From the NCBI GenBank assembly GCA_036172665.1, contig CM069870.1:65286212-65350211 (forward strand): DNA of 64,000 nt, given 5' to 3'. A model generated the notes under the pieces. The model was not told the origin of the DNA, searched no databases, and saw only the letters and a program-made list of their open reading frames with translations. Positions 46,288 to 56,300 of this stretch are shown here, in pieces. This DNA is from Prosopocoilus inquinatus. Its lineage: Eukaryota > Arthropoda > Insecta > Coleoptera > Lucanidae. The position numbers and the translations under genes were made by a program. Numbering within the stretch: the first letter of the stretch is position 1; every line of letters begins with the position of its first letter.

Positions 46288-48569
46288 CCCTTCCGTGGCC
46301 ATGCTAAAGAAGTATACCTCACAGACCATGCGGGGTAACTCAGATACCCCACTTTTTTTCTTAGTTTTTGACATGTTACTCGTTTTATATTTATTTAAAC
46401 GATATCATGAGTCAAAATAAATACAATAAAACATCTTTCATAAGTACTAAATAACAATTTATTTAATTTCTAAATTATAAAGTCAAAAAAATCAAACTTG
46501 TTCTTCTTGGTAGTTAGGATAAAAATATTTTTTAATTTCTGTCCTGTGGATATTGCAAATTGTTTTTCCGCATGTGTGGCATGAAATTCTAGACTTTCGG
46601 TCACGTTTTCTAGGACAAAATAAGCAACCTTGAACTTGCAGAATTTTGAGGTATGTCTACGGGTGGGTGTTCTTGTGGTTGTTCTGGAACATTTACGGTC
46701 GGATGATCTTCTACTTGTCCGGGAACATTTACGAATGATTGTTCGCCATTTTGTTCCAAAAACAAGTCAATAGCATATTTTACAGCTTTATGAAAATTTT
46801 TACAATTACATTTTTTCTGCTGTAGATTTGGCAGTGCAATTTCTTGTGCTCATTTTTGAAGAAAATGTCTACGATAGCTTCTGTCTTTACATAAATCTGT
46901 GTTTTTCTGAGTAAAAATGATGTACGCATTTAGAGCAGCCATATCAATTATTTCCATGAAAATTCTAAGTGGCCACCTGTTTGTTGTACGAACACAAGTA
47001 TATTCCCTGGTCATATGATCGCCAGTGTCAACTGCACTTTTTGTTTTATTATAATGAATGTTTATCTCTGGTTTATTTTGCGCATCACCAGTTGTCTTAG
47101 CACCGTAAAACTGAGTCGAGAGTAAAAGAACAGCCTTTCTCTTTTTGGGAACATATGACACTAGTGTCAATTTATCCGAAAACCCAAATATGCTGGAATA
47201 TTCTGGACGTGATACATGAGGTAAAAATTCATTAGGAACTTCACTTTTATTTACTCTAAGTGTTCCAGTAATTGTAACTCCTCTCCATGAACCAAAGTAC
47301 GGCCTTACCATGTCCAAAACAACTCTTTGTCCTTGATTTACCTCTCTTTGATTATTTACCATTCCAGTGTAGACTTGGCTGTTTAGTATATAGGCTGCTT
47401 CAGAATTCGCACACACCCAAATTTTTATGATGTATCGTCCGGGTTTACTTTTTATATACATTCTAAACGGGCATTTCCCACGAAATGTTGGCAAACGTTC
47501 ATCGACCGTAACATTTGTGTTTGGGGAAAAGTTTGTTATGCAATTCTTGACGAAACTATCATACATTTGACGTATTGCTTCCAATTTGTCTTCACTTGCT
47601 TGAATTCTCTCAATTCTAGTTGATGGATCATCAAATCTGATGTGCCTGTAGATATCTTTGAACCTATTATCAAAAAAACGGCTGTAAAGTAAGGCTGCTT
47701 GAATAATTCATTTTCAGTCCACATTTCAGTAAGGTGCAGTTTTCTTCCACGATTTCTACCACCAGCAATAAGTATGCCAATAAAAGCTTGCATTTCCTCC
47801 ATTGTGACTTCTTTCCATCGCTTTTCCTGTTCAGGATGCTCTTCATTGCATTTGGAAATATACTTGTTTCCTTGTCTATTTGTGTGAACACATGTCTGTG
47901 AGCATGTCCTCCGTTATGAAGAGCTTGAAAGCTTCTAAAATTGAAGAAATCTGTAAACTAAAGCATATAGTTAAATAACATCAGCATTCTAACTATATTT
48001 TATACAATTCACAGTACATAACACATATCTTACCTAGAATTTTGTAAACCAACTCTTGCGTTCACAATATTGTGTGTTAGACGTCGTGTTCTTGCAGGCG
48101 TTGTAGATTTCCATTCAAATCCAGATTTTGATTTATAAATGATTTCATTGTCGAGCGGCTCTATACTTTCATCATCCTCTTCAGCTTCCGCTTCCACTAA
48201 ACTTGATTGACGATAAAATAAATGCATTTTATACAAGATTCATCCTATTCGAAACACGAAATTTGATGACGCTTAGCATCGGTTAGATAATAAAATAAAC
48301 GCATTTTATGCAAGACTCAAGTTGTTCAAGAAATGCAATTTGGTGTAGCGTGATAGTCCATGCGGGGTAATTTGATTACCCCAACAGGAAACAGTATAAA
48401 GAAATGTATTTCTAAAAATTTAACTTAAACAAATATGCTTCATTAACATATATTAACGTTTATTGAAGGCTTACATAAAATAACATTGCTGTAAATACAA
48501 AAATTACGAAAATATTATAAAATATTTACTCGTGGGGTAACTGACATACCCCGCACGGTCACGGAAGGG
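46288..48569 (-). mobile_element. piggyBac transposon, inactive, at a TTAA site
   Basis: A 2,282-bp element with TTAA on both sides (46284-46287 and 48570-48573), the fixed piggyBac target. The ends are CCCTTCCGTGGCCATGC and, on the other strand, CCCTTCCGTGACCGTGC; a second inner inverted match (GGGGTAACT, then ATACCCC) follows in both. One transposase gene lies on the minus strand. The TTAA, TIR and gene evidence agree. This copy is dead because of the gene damage described separately. Confidence 0.95.
46492..48227 (-). pseudogene. piggyBac transposase, catalytic segment deleted, several frameshifts
   Basis: Exon 1 (ATG at 48227) encodes an acidic N-terminus and ends at NSR with a good donor, TCTAG/GTAAGATATG, at about 48033. 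The intron is ~80-90 bp. The main part contains MEEMQAFIGILIAGG, then TVDERLPTFRGKCP with the first catalytic Asp and VDTGDHMTREYT with the third. Between them, GVTI joins directly to TGTLRVNK: the ~25 residues that normally hold the second catalytic Asp are missing in frame. Other damage: a small indel near 47880, a lost T in the run at 47672-47678, TGA at 46850-46852, and a frame change near 46640. The C-terminus keeps the Cys-rich zinc domain (ISCHTCGKTICNIHR). It cannot be active. Confidence 0.92.
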
Positions 48570-48573
48570 TTAA

Positions 48574-49295
48574 GGGTAAAATATCTCGTCGGTAATGCAA
48601 AATTCTGCTTAGGTATTGAGATCAAGTGAAAGGAGGAGAGCTTGAATCTTTCTGAAATCAGCTACATCATAAACATCTTCGCAAATCAAAGACTTTACCC
48701 GTTGTTACAGTTCGTTTTCCTATCCATTTTGAAGCACTCTATATCGTGGAAAATTATTATATTTTATTACCCACCGATGCATTTCTCTGCGGTCTTGCCT
48801 TTTAATTCTCTCGCCATTGGCTAAAATTGTTTTTGCGGGACATTATAAAATCTACTTATAGGCCAATTTGTCGTTGTTATGTTCAAAACTTCGTCGGGCA
48901 TTTCGGAGCTTTTTTACACTTTAATTATCTTTTTAGCAAATGATCAAACAGGGCCCGGAGATATTCTCATGGACTACCCTTTGATCTGATTGGGTTCTCC
49001 TTATGTCACCTTTCGGGCCATTGGTGTTATTTGTATTTGTTTCCGTTTGGTACAGCGAGCGGGGGGCGGGGGGTTTCTTCCACTTCCGCGTTAAACAACG
49101 ATTATTCTGCTAGCCAAGTGAACTCGATTTGTCGCGTTTGTTACCTTCAGCCTTTGAAATTTATTTGCTTTACTAAGCCGCCTTTTCAAGCGACTTTTCC
49201 CAGCCTGCATACCATAAAATCCAGATAAGAATTTTCAACGCTGATTGACCTGTTACACCCTATTGGTCCATCACTTATGAGCTTTTACCTTTGGG
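48574..49295. other. Non-coding DNA, no gene recognised
   Basis: Nothing recognisable on either strand. Confidence 0.5.
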
Positions 49296-49437
49296 TGAGC
49301 CCTAAAACAGGCTCAACAGAAGCACTACGGTGGCCTTAAACGATGGCGTAGCGAGTAGCATAAGAATGGCCAAAAGGATTATAACCTGCTACTCGCTACT
49401 CACCGCAGTGCCTCTGTTGAGCCAGTTTTAGGGCTCA
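49296..49437. mobile_element. Small palindromic MITE
   Basis: A 142-bp foldback with ends TGAGCCCTAAAAC followed by GGCTCAACAGA, inverted at the right end, and inner arms containing GTAGCGAGTAGCA. The unpaired centre is about 40 bases. No gene, and no clear target duplication. Confidence 0.75.
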
Positions 49438-49783
49438 TTTCTGCCGTCCATGAGACAATCCTTTTATCTTCGCTTGCTTCTGCTGTGTCGAACCTGTTTG
49501 ACGAAGACTCAACGACGAGCTGACAACGTGACTAAAGGTGGGATCTTACCTATATATTTGTTTTATCACATGCGTGCCCCTTTAGGAGCAAATTATAATA
49601 ATATACTTTAGTGAACATATAAAATAGCGACATCTTACTATCGCTTTTTGACCTAACATTGCAGTAGGATAGACAAATTGAAGCGGGATTTGCTCCTAAT
49701 GAGTCCCCCATGCAAGGCGGCCATGCTTGCTGTCAAAGCATAATGAAAGATTTTAGAAAAATTTTGTGCAAATCGTTTTTGAT

Positions 49784-49874
49784 TGCAGTGAGAACCTCGA
49801 GCAGCCTCTGGACAGCTGTTTCAGCCCTGCTTGGGGCTTCTTCAGCAGAAACGTAGATCGACATTCCCACTGCA
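49784..49874 (-). ncRNA. Type I hammerhead ribozyme (copy 5, unit 1)
   Basis: Minus-strand ribozyme with a complete core; cleavage is expected between 49811 and 49810. One change (A at 49857, where the other copies have C) weakens one pair in the middle helix of stem I. Confidence 0.8.
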
Positions 49875-50098
49875 GACCAAAAACGACTTGCCCAATTTAT
49901 TCACAAATGCGATGTAAGAATGATGAACATATAAAATAGCGATATCTTACTATCGCTTTTTGACCTAACATTGCAGTAGGATAGACAAATTGAAGCGGGA
50001 TTTGCTCCTAATGAGTCCCCCATGCAAGGCGGCCATGCTTGCTGTCAAAGCATAATGAAAGATTTTAGAAAAATTTTGTGCAAATCGTTTTTTTGGTC

Positions 50099-50189
50099 TG
50101 CAGTGGGAATGTCGAGCTACGTTTCTGCTGAAGAAGCCCCAAGCAGGGCTGAAACAGCTGTCCAGAGGCTGCTCGAGGTTCTCACTGCA
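50099..50189 (+). ncRNA. Type I hammerhead ribozyme (copy 5, unit 2; reference copy)
   Basis: CTGAAGA at 50128-50134 matches the invariant CUGANGA. Stem II pairs 50135-50139 with 50146-50150 around the loop CAAGCA. GAAA lies at 50151-50154. ACAGCTGT (50154-50161) is self-complementary: in one molecule only two pairs and an AGCU loop are possible, in a dimer eight pairs. GTC at 50160-50162 is the cleavage triplet. Stem I: 7 bp beside the core, an internal loop (about three bases opposite one), 6 bp (TCGAGC/GCTCGA), one mismatch, then 12 bp. The internal loop seven pairs from the core is where natural hammerheads contact loop II. Confidence 0.85.
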
Positions 50190-50410
50190 ATCAAAAACGA
50201 TTTGCACAAAATTTTTCTAAAATCTTTCATTATGCTTTGACAGCAAGCATGGCCGCCTTGCATGGGGGACTCATTAGGAGCAAATCCCGCTTCAATTTGT
50301 CTGTCCTACTGCAATGTTAGGTCAAAAAGCGATAGTAAGATGTCGCTATTTTATATGTTCATCATTCTTACATCGCATTTGCGAATAAATTGGGCAAGTC
50401 GTTTTTGGTC

Positions 50411-50501
50411 TGCAGTGGGAATGTCGAGCTACGTTTCTGCTGAAGAAGCCCCAAGCAGGGCTGAAACAGCTGTCCAGAGGCTGCTCGAGGTTCTCAATGC
50501 A
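50411..50501 (+). ncRNA. Type I hammerhead ribozyme (copy 5, unit 3)
   Basis: Same core as unit 2, exactly 312 bases downstream; cleavage is expected after 50474. Together the two sites would release a 312-nt RNA with 5'-hydroxyl and cyclic-phosphate ends. One mismatch (CTCAATGCA) lies in the outer helix of stem I. Confidence 0.82.
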
Positions 50502-50584
50502 ATCAACAACGATTTGCACAAAATTTTTCTAATATACTTTAGGTTAAAATTTTTTTTGGGGTAATTAGATCAATTAACTTTAAA

Positions 50585-50830
50585 GGAGGGTTGGATCCGA
50601 TTGCGCCATACCGAGAAACGTGTTGTCGGTTGTTTCGTTACGCAGGCGCTTACAGGACATGGAGTGTTTGGAAAGTGCCTAAAGGAAATTAAAAAAGAAA
50701 AGAAAACTGAAACGGCTCAGTGATGGTATTGCGACGATTCGAAGGATACGTCGGAGCACACCATTTCTGAGTGCACAAAGTGAAAGGGTTCAGGCAGAAT
50801 TTAGGGCAGGAGCCAAGACAGCCAAAGTCC
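50585..50830 (+). pseudogene. Relic of a LINE ORF2 C-terminus
   Basis: One frame reads CFVTQALTGHGVFGKCL, then after an in-frame stop WYCDDSKDTSEHTISEC. This pattern (TGHG-FG, then C-x-DT-EHT--EC) is the C-terminal zinc-knuckle region of R1/Jockey-type non-LTR elements. Two stops interrupt it. The rest of the element was not found. It begins about 55 bp after copy 5 of the hammerhead element. Confidence 0.6.
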
Positions 50831-50924
50831 TGTACAAGGTGAAGAAAAATGGAACATAGTGGCAAGTATGCTTACGGCCTATTACGGTACCCAAAGCCAA
50901 AAAATAAAAGCTAATGGAAGAACT

Positions 50925-51240
50925 CTACAGAAATAACTGGAGTCCGGAAGAGGACGGATGGAAAGAGGATAGATGACAAAAATGATAAAGGCGGAGAAGA
51001 GAATAGGAAAGGAGAGTGGCAAAAAGGAATGAAAAGAGGATAGGATAGGGGAGAGGGGCGAAGAGGAGTGACAAGAGGATAGGAAAGGAGAGAGGGGCGA
51101 AGAGGAATGAGAAGAGGAAGGAGGGGAATGAAGAGGAAAGAAGAGGAAGGAAAGGAATGGAGAGGAAAGAATAGGTAGGAGAAGAATGAAGAGGAAAGAA
51201 GAGGAAGGCGAAGGGGGAAAGAAGACAGCAGACACAGAGA
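50925..51240 (+). repeat. Purine-rich minisatellite
   Basis: Nearly pure A/G on the plus strand with imperfect repeats of GAGGATAGGAAAGGAGAG, AGGGGCGAAGAGGA and GAATGAAGAGGAAAGAAGAG. Minus-strand open frames made of Ser/Pro/Leu/Phe repeats are composition artefacts. Confidence 0.85.
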
Positions 51241-51249
51241 AGGAAATGT

Positions 51250-51949
51250 CGGAAGGCGGTGCTCTCTGAGTCGAGTGAAGACTGGAGGAAGGGGGTTTAG
51301 TTGAAAGATGTCTGGCATGTATCAGGCGAATCCAATACATCCGGCGCGTATTTTTGGTGCCGGATGTCTTTTGAAGATTCCCCGATCTTTTAAAAGAAAA
51401 GGGAAGCATGTTGTTAAAGCTTCTTTCAGCTAGTTTGTCGTTGCATTACATTTACGAACCTTCAGCCGTGAATCAACCGCTCAGCCTCCCGGTAGTTTTT
51501 TTTAAATTTTATTACGTAATAAATGCAGTTTAGCGTTAACTTCTCAGTTTGGATCGGTTTGTTTTGTGACCATTGGGGTCAACCCTGGCTTTTTCGGTTG
51601 ATTTATTTTTGTTGTTACTTGCTGCACGACGATTTGTGTGTATACCGCCAATAAATATTATTGTGTATAGGCTGGAACGCTGCGTTTTCTTAATTTTCCC
51701 GGTTAATCAAAAAAAATTGAGTGGTGCCCTTTGGTTAACTTTCGCTTTGGTTCGAGATTTACCCAGCCCGTCCCACTGATAAGCCGGCGATGCCGAAGCC
51801 ATACATGATCGGCACTAAGCCTTAGAATTGCATAAGGGGTAGCCTTATTCCTCCACAATAAAAAAATAAGGACCACGAATACGAATTGAAGGTAATACAG
51901 AGAACCAGAGACTTTTGGCGCTCAAACAGAAAAACACTGACAAGTAATG
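51250..51949. other. Non-coding DNA, no gene recognised
   Basis: Nothing recognisable on either strand. Confidence 0.5.
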
Positions 51950-53900
51950 ATGATTCTTAAAGATAACGAAAATATAATAATAACTAACATTTTTTATTCG
52001 AGAAAAACCTTCGCCTTCGCTTTTAGAAAATAAGCATATTTTAGGAAGAGAAGATCAAAAATGTTTCTTCCAATTGGTGATAATAATTGAGGAAGAAATA
52101 ATTTTTGCTAAAAAAGAAACGTAAGACGTCTTACATCGAAAGTAATTGAATTCAAAACCTACTTCACAAGGTTACGAAAAAACCAAATGTAAACTATTCA
52201 GTTCGACACTATTTTAAAAACTGTTATGGATTTAAAGAATGAAGAACAAATAATGAGCGAAAGTCTTGGGGGACTTGACTTTAGAAATGTACCTTTTCTT
52301 TCTTCTTCTCACCATTCGTTCTTGCAAGTACAGGACGAAGAAGGAAGAACTGTATTTGTAGACGATTTAATCAAGAAGAAATACGCAGAAGCTGTTCCAT
52401 TAAAAGACAAAACGAATTTTTCCTTACTGACAATTTTATGATGACTGGATGGTCCTCCTCAAATTGGGGAAGACATTCGAACTGACTCTAAATCACTTCT
52501 ACTTTTTTTTTTGGTTTGCTTCTACTTGTGAAGATAGGTTTTCTCAAACATCGCATCCTTGACAGCGTTAAATTGAAACAAATTATTTGAGTGTAACCAA
52601 TCAAATCCCAGGGTAAACCCAGTAATGACCTTTTTGGCTCCTCGCTTTCGTAACGCAACTGAAAGTGCTTATTTTCTTTGTCCTTTCCAGATTTCGAGCC
52701 AAGAAAAGAGAAACCACGTTTGTTGACGATTTCAACAAAAAGAAAGACAGAAGACGTTCTATCAAAAGACATTCTTTTTCGCAATTTTCATTTGTATCAG
52801 CGAGGAGCACTTAAGGTGCTTGTTTCTAAGCCATATCATCAAATCCAAATGATTATTTCGTCTTCAGGTTGTTGTTTTTACTACTCTTGGTGACAAAAGA
52901 TCAAACGCAAAACAGACAATTGATTTCATTAGAATGCCATCGAAGGTGTGACGAAATATTTTGTTTACTCCAATTCTGAAAACTGAGGATTTTTATTTTT
53001 ATGGCAACACCCGTTTGGGCCTTCCTTGAACTGAATTTGTATGATGTATCTCAGGTTTGGACCATGAAAAAAAAACCCTCGAATAACGGGATTTGGAATA
53101 ATTTGGAATACAAAATTAGTTTCACTTGGAATTGTCCACTTTCTCTTTTTTGTTTTAGGGAAGAACAAAAACCACAGAAACTTTCTGTTTTTTTCGGGTT
53201 GTTTTCTATTTCTAAAGATTTTTCGAAAGTTCCCGTGCAAGATTGAAACTAAAACCCTTTTGCGAATTAATACAAAATAAGAACGAAAATGGTTTCAATT
53301 TGTTTGTAAATTATTTCTTGACGCCAAAAAATAGAGGCTCACTGTTATTTGGAAACCAAACGGAATGCTTTTCTTGAAAGCATCCATTCTAGAAATTTAT
53401 TTTTCCAGAAAAGAACTTAAAGAGGCTGAGGAAATAACTTTTCTTCGTCTCTTTATTTTTATGCAATTCCCACCTTCAAGAAGGTTTTTGATAGCTTAGG
53501 TAATTAGTTTTGCATTGATTAAAATCTTCTATAAAATTGACAAAATAGTGAGTTTTTTTGTTTTTCAGCAAAATGTGTTCTTAAGTTAAGTCAGATCATG
53601 CACTTTTGTTATTTGGAATTCAAAAAAATGTTTTTTCCTTAAAACCGTCCATCCTTTCTTTAAGAAGAACTAGGAAGTTATTTTTCGGTCTCATATTTTG
53701 ATGAAATTTTCCATATCCATCTCCAACACGTTCAGAAATAATCTTTTGATTCGAGTCTGGGGAAACGTTTTCTCAATTTGATTCTAAATTGCTTTCGGCC
53801 CAACAAATAACGAAATCTTCAGAAAAGTCAAAGAACAAAAAGAAATCAGAAAAACTGAGAAAATTAGTACAAAAAAGGGACGTAAGATATAAGATTAGAA
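51950..53900. repeat. Old, diverged duplications
   Basis: Several blocks recur in weakly similar form: 52465-52515 with 53750-53800 (TTC-AA-TGA-TCTAAAT), and 53340-53400 with 53600-53660 (GTTATTTGGAA, then TTTTC--AAA-C-TCCATC). The order suggests an ancient tandem repeat rather than scattered insertions. Similarity is low enough that an alignment is needed to confirm it. Confidence 0.4.
52226..52441 (+). CDS. Small unrecognised ORF (71 codons) with a diverged partial copy nearby
   Basis: Starts at an ATG (MDLKNEEQIMSESLGG...) and ends at TGA. Composition is balanced and not repeat-like. The segment GRTVFVDDLIKKK has a weaker echo downstream at about 52697-52760 (ETTFVDDFNKKK), in the same orientation, which argues for a duplicated sequence that may once have been coding. 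There is no recognised domain, and splice context and promoter are unknown. It may be a real small gene, an exon, or a transposon fragment. Confidence 0.25.
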   Translation: MDLKNEEQIMSESLGGLDFRNVPFLSSSHHSFLQVQDEEGRTVFVDDLIKKKYAEAVPLKDKTNFSLLTIL

Positions 53901-55096
53901 GACCTGGCGAGTCGATTTAGATAAATTTGTTTTTTTCTTCTTCTTCTTTTGTTGGTTATGTGTCTAATTATGTGGGTCGAGAATTAAAGGAAGGAAGAAG
54001 GTTGTTTGCGTAAAGTTTTCATAGATACCGAGCCTTTACGAAACATAAATTTCCTCCGCCTTTACGTGAAAGCAGCAAGCAACAAACAACAATGATGAAT
54101 TTGTTTCGTCGTCCTTTGCCTCGGTGTGGGCCCCCTTTCCCCCAAAACATATTATTCCGTTTACTTCGTCCCAGCCAATTTCGACCGAAATTAGATTTAC
54201 TGCACAAAGATCAAGCTATCTGGGACATCAATTTCGCAAGCTTGTAAAGGCGCAAATATTAGATTTGCGACTGTAAACCTATAACAAATTTCGGGGAAGT
54301 TTTATTTTTGCGGGCGAATCGATATCGCGCCGAATATGGACGGGGAAAAATAACCGGCGATAATTTATAAAATCGAGGGGGGAAAACTTTAGTCTTTCGC
54401 ACTTTTTTTTATTATTCCCTGTCAGGGAAAGTTTCGCGGCGGTCGTTTGCGTATGCTATCTCCGGTGAAACCCTCGGGAGCACAACGGTCAGCGCCAGAT
54501 CTCCTTTGATCAATGGAAACCCCGCAGAGAAAAACCCACCCAGGCTGTCTTAAGTCGCGTTTTTGGAAATTGCTCCGGTATCAGGCGGCATCAAATGGCC
54601 TGCTAAGCATACGTGACACTTTTTGTGATGTATGTTTTCAGATTGCGAGTTTTGGAAGACGAGGCAGAAGCTATTCGGAGGCGGAAAGTCGGCGAACGAA
54701 GTAAACCAATAACGAAAGATTGGGGGCTAATGTAGTAAAAGCTACTCCGGTACGTTCAGAAATATAATACGTTCTCAATTTATTATCTAATATACGTTTT
54801 TTTTTGTTATCTATACGATGACATTTGAGTTTTATCGGCGATTAAACACGTCGGTTCTCATTGATTTCTTTGGGGAGATTTAACAACGGAAAAAATAACA
54901 TTAAAACGAATGAGTTTCATTGATTATAAAAAAGCGACGGTTCGGTTTGCAAAGGAAAACATCAGCGTTATCAACTTTTTATCATCACAATTAAATAAAC
55001 GGGAGCAGCTACAAAAATCGCTTCCATAATAATTATTTTTCTCGGAAGTGTTACAGTTTATTTTCCTGGTACTTTTTAACAATCATACAGTGGTTC
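53901..55096. other. Non-coding DNA, no gene recognised
   Basis: 54000-54720 is GC-richer than average with mixed composition, as in conserved non-coding sequence, but no gene could be supported. Confidence 0.5.
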
Positions 55097-55575
55097 TCAG
55101 TTGGCAACACTGCTGTTTCCCTTTGGTCGCTTTGCTACCACAGCTTCTATTGGGTTCTGGAGGTCATATGACCCATTTCCGTATTCTAATTGGTTAGCCA
55201 TCTTGACTCGCTCACAAGTCCTTAAAGTGTCCACTGCACGTTTTACTTTGCATTTCGTCGTTACAAAGTGCAGACGTTTTGACGTGTATCGGGAATCGTT
55301 GCAAATTTTATGCAAGATTCTAATTAACTAACTACAGTGTTTACTGGAATTCCTTGTGCCTTATGAACCTGTTGCTTTAAACGACTTTTACCAGTCAGAT
55401 GAACCGTTCTTTTCCCGTTAAATCGAAAGGTAATTTGAGACTTCATTTTAGCTACCCATGTTTTATACGATTTCTTTGTTTCAACAGAGAAATTCGCTTT
55501 TCGTTTCCGCTTTCTCGTTTTGGGCTTTTCTTCTGGCTCTCTTATATTTCGCGGATACTTCTCCAAAGCTTATCG
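55097..55575 (-). other. Two unrecognised short open frames
   Basis: On the minus strand an 82-codon stop-free stretch (about 55569-55324) is strongly basic (KPKTRKRKRKANFSVETKK) but has no early ATG. Downstream, an ATG at 55201 in a good context (CAAGATGG) opens a 34-codon frame (MANQLEYGNGSYDLQ...) ending at 55097. Neither matches a family I know. They may be exons, a decayed element or chance. Confidence 0.2.
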
Positions 55576-55669
55576 TATCCCGGGGGCGAATCAAGTGCAA
55601 CGAAGGTCGATTACGTGAGGTCAATGCTAAGGTCACGGACGTCCGGCAGTTGACAACCACCGACACACA

Positions 55670-55999
55670 CTAAACATGACGTGCCGACGTGAGGTGGCGA
55701 CACTGCGTGATAGATGATTAACATTTAGCATCTACGTGCCAGCAACCCTTATGACCTCAACCAAACGTAACGTATTATTTTAATTATGTTACATATTTAA
55801 TGCATGTTTAATTTTGTCTCCAATAAATTAAGCTACGTTATATTTAAGTCTGATAGATTGAAGATTAAAGAGCGAAACGTTTTATATTTTTATTGAATAA
55901 CCTCCTCTATAACTTCGAAGTTATTTGAAACAACTACCTGCGATAACCTAATTGATAACTACCCCCACTGACGCGTTAAAATTTCGCGAGAAAGAGATA
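55670..55999. other. Spacer, no feature seen
   Basis: Nothing recognisable on either strand. Confidence 0.4.
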
Positions 56000-56300
56000 T
56001 ATAGTTATCAGTTTTCCGGACGTAATTGCGTTTCTTTCGTCGACGTCGGCGGGCGGCGTCGAGATACACTCGGATTAATCTCTAGATAAATCCAGATAAC
56101 TATAATTATTAATTTACCTGACGCGATAAAATCTCCCCGCCTCCCACCGTCGGGTCGGTTGGATGGGGGGGTTGAAGGGCGAAACGTTGTGCGCGGAATT
56201 GTTTCCTTTGTCGGAGTAATTTCCACCACCAATTATCAGATCTGCACGCATCCAATTTTAGCGCAAGACGTGTATTTATTTGTTCTTAACCTCGTTACGC
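56000..56300. promoter_or_regulatory. Possible regulatory block with K50-homeodomain and GATA-type words
   Basis: GGATTAATC near 56072 (a Bicoid/Otx-type word) followed within 25 bases by TAGATAAATC and CAGATAAC (GATA-type words), with another GATA-type word (TTATCAGATC) near 56232. Sites this short also occur by chance; clustering in a GC-richer block is the only argument. Confidence 0.15.

Larger units (their letters stand above)
49611..50529. mobile_element. Hammerhead-ribozyme retroelement, copy 5 (largest, three ribozymes)
   Basis: A 919-bp insertion between perfect 12-bp repeats TAATATACTTTA (49599-49610 and 50530-50541). From the left: about 1.5 antisense monomers (one ribozyme), a switch at the shared TCGTTTTT near 50086-50093, then about 1.4 sense monomers (two ribozymes). 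The monomer period is 312 bp in both halves (GAACATATAAAATAGCG at 49613 and 49925; GTCTGCAGTGGGAATG at 50096 and 50408). The left end is the GAACATATAAAATAG point and the right end the GCACAAAATTTTTC point, as in copies 1, 2 and 4. Open frames in this region are by-products. Confidence 0.93.

Noticed and set aside
50882..51409. Minus-strand frames of 135 and 175 codons, Ser/Pro/Leu-rich
   Set aside because: Composition artefact of the purine-rich minisatellite; two frames are open in the same place.
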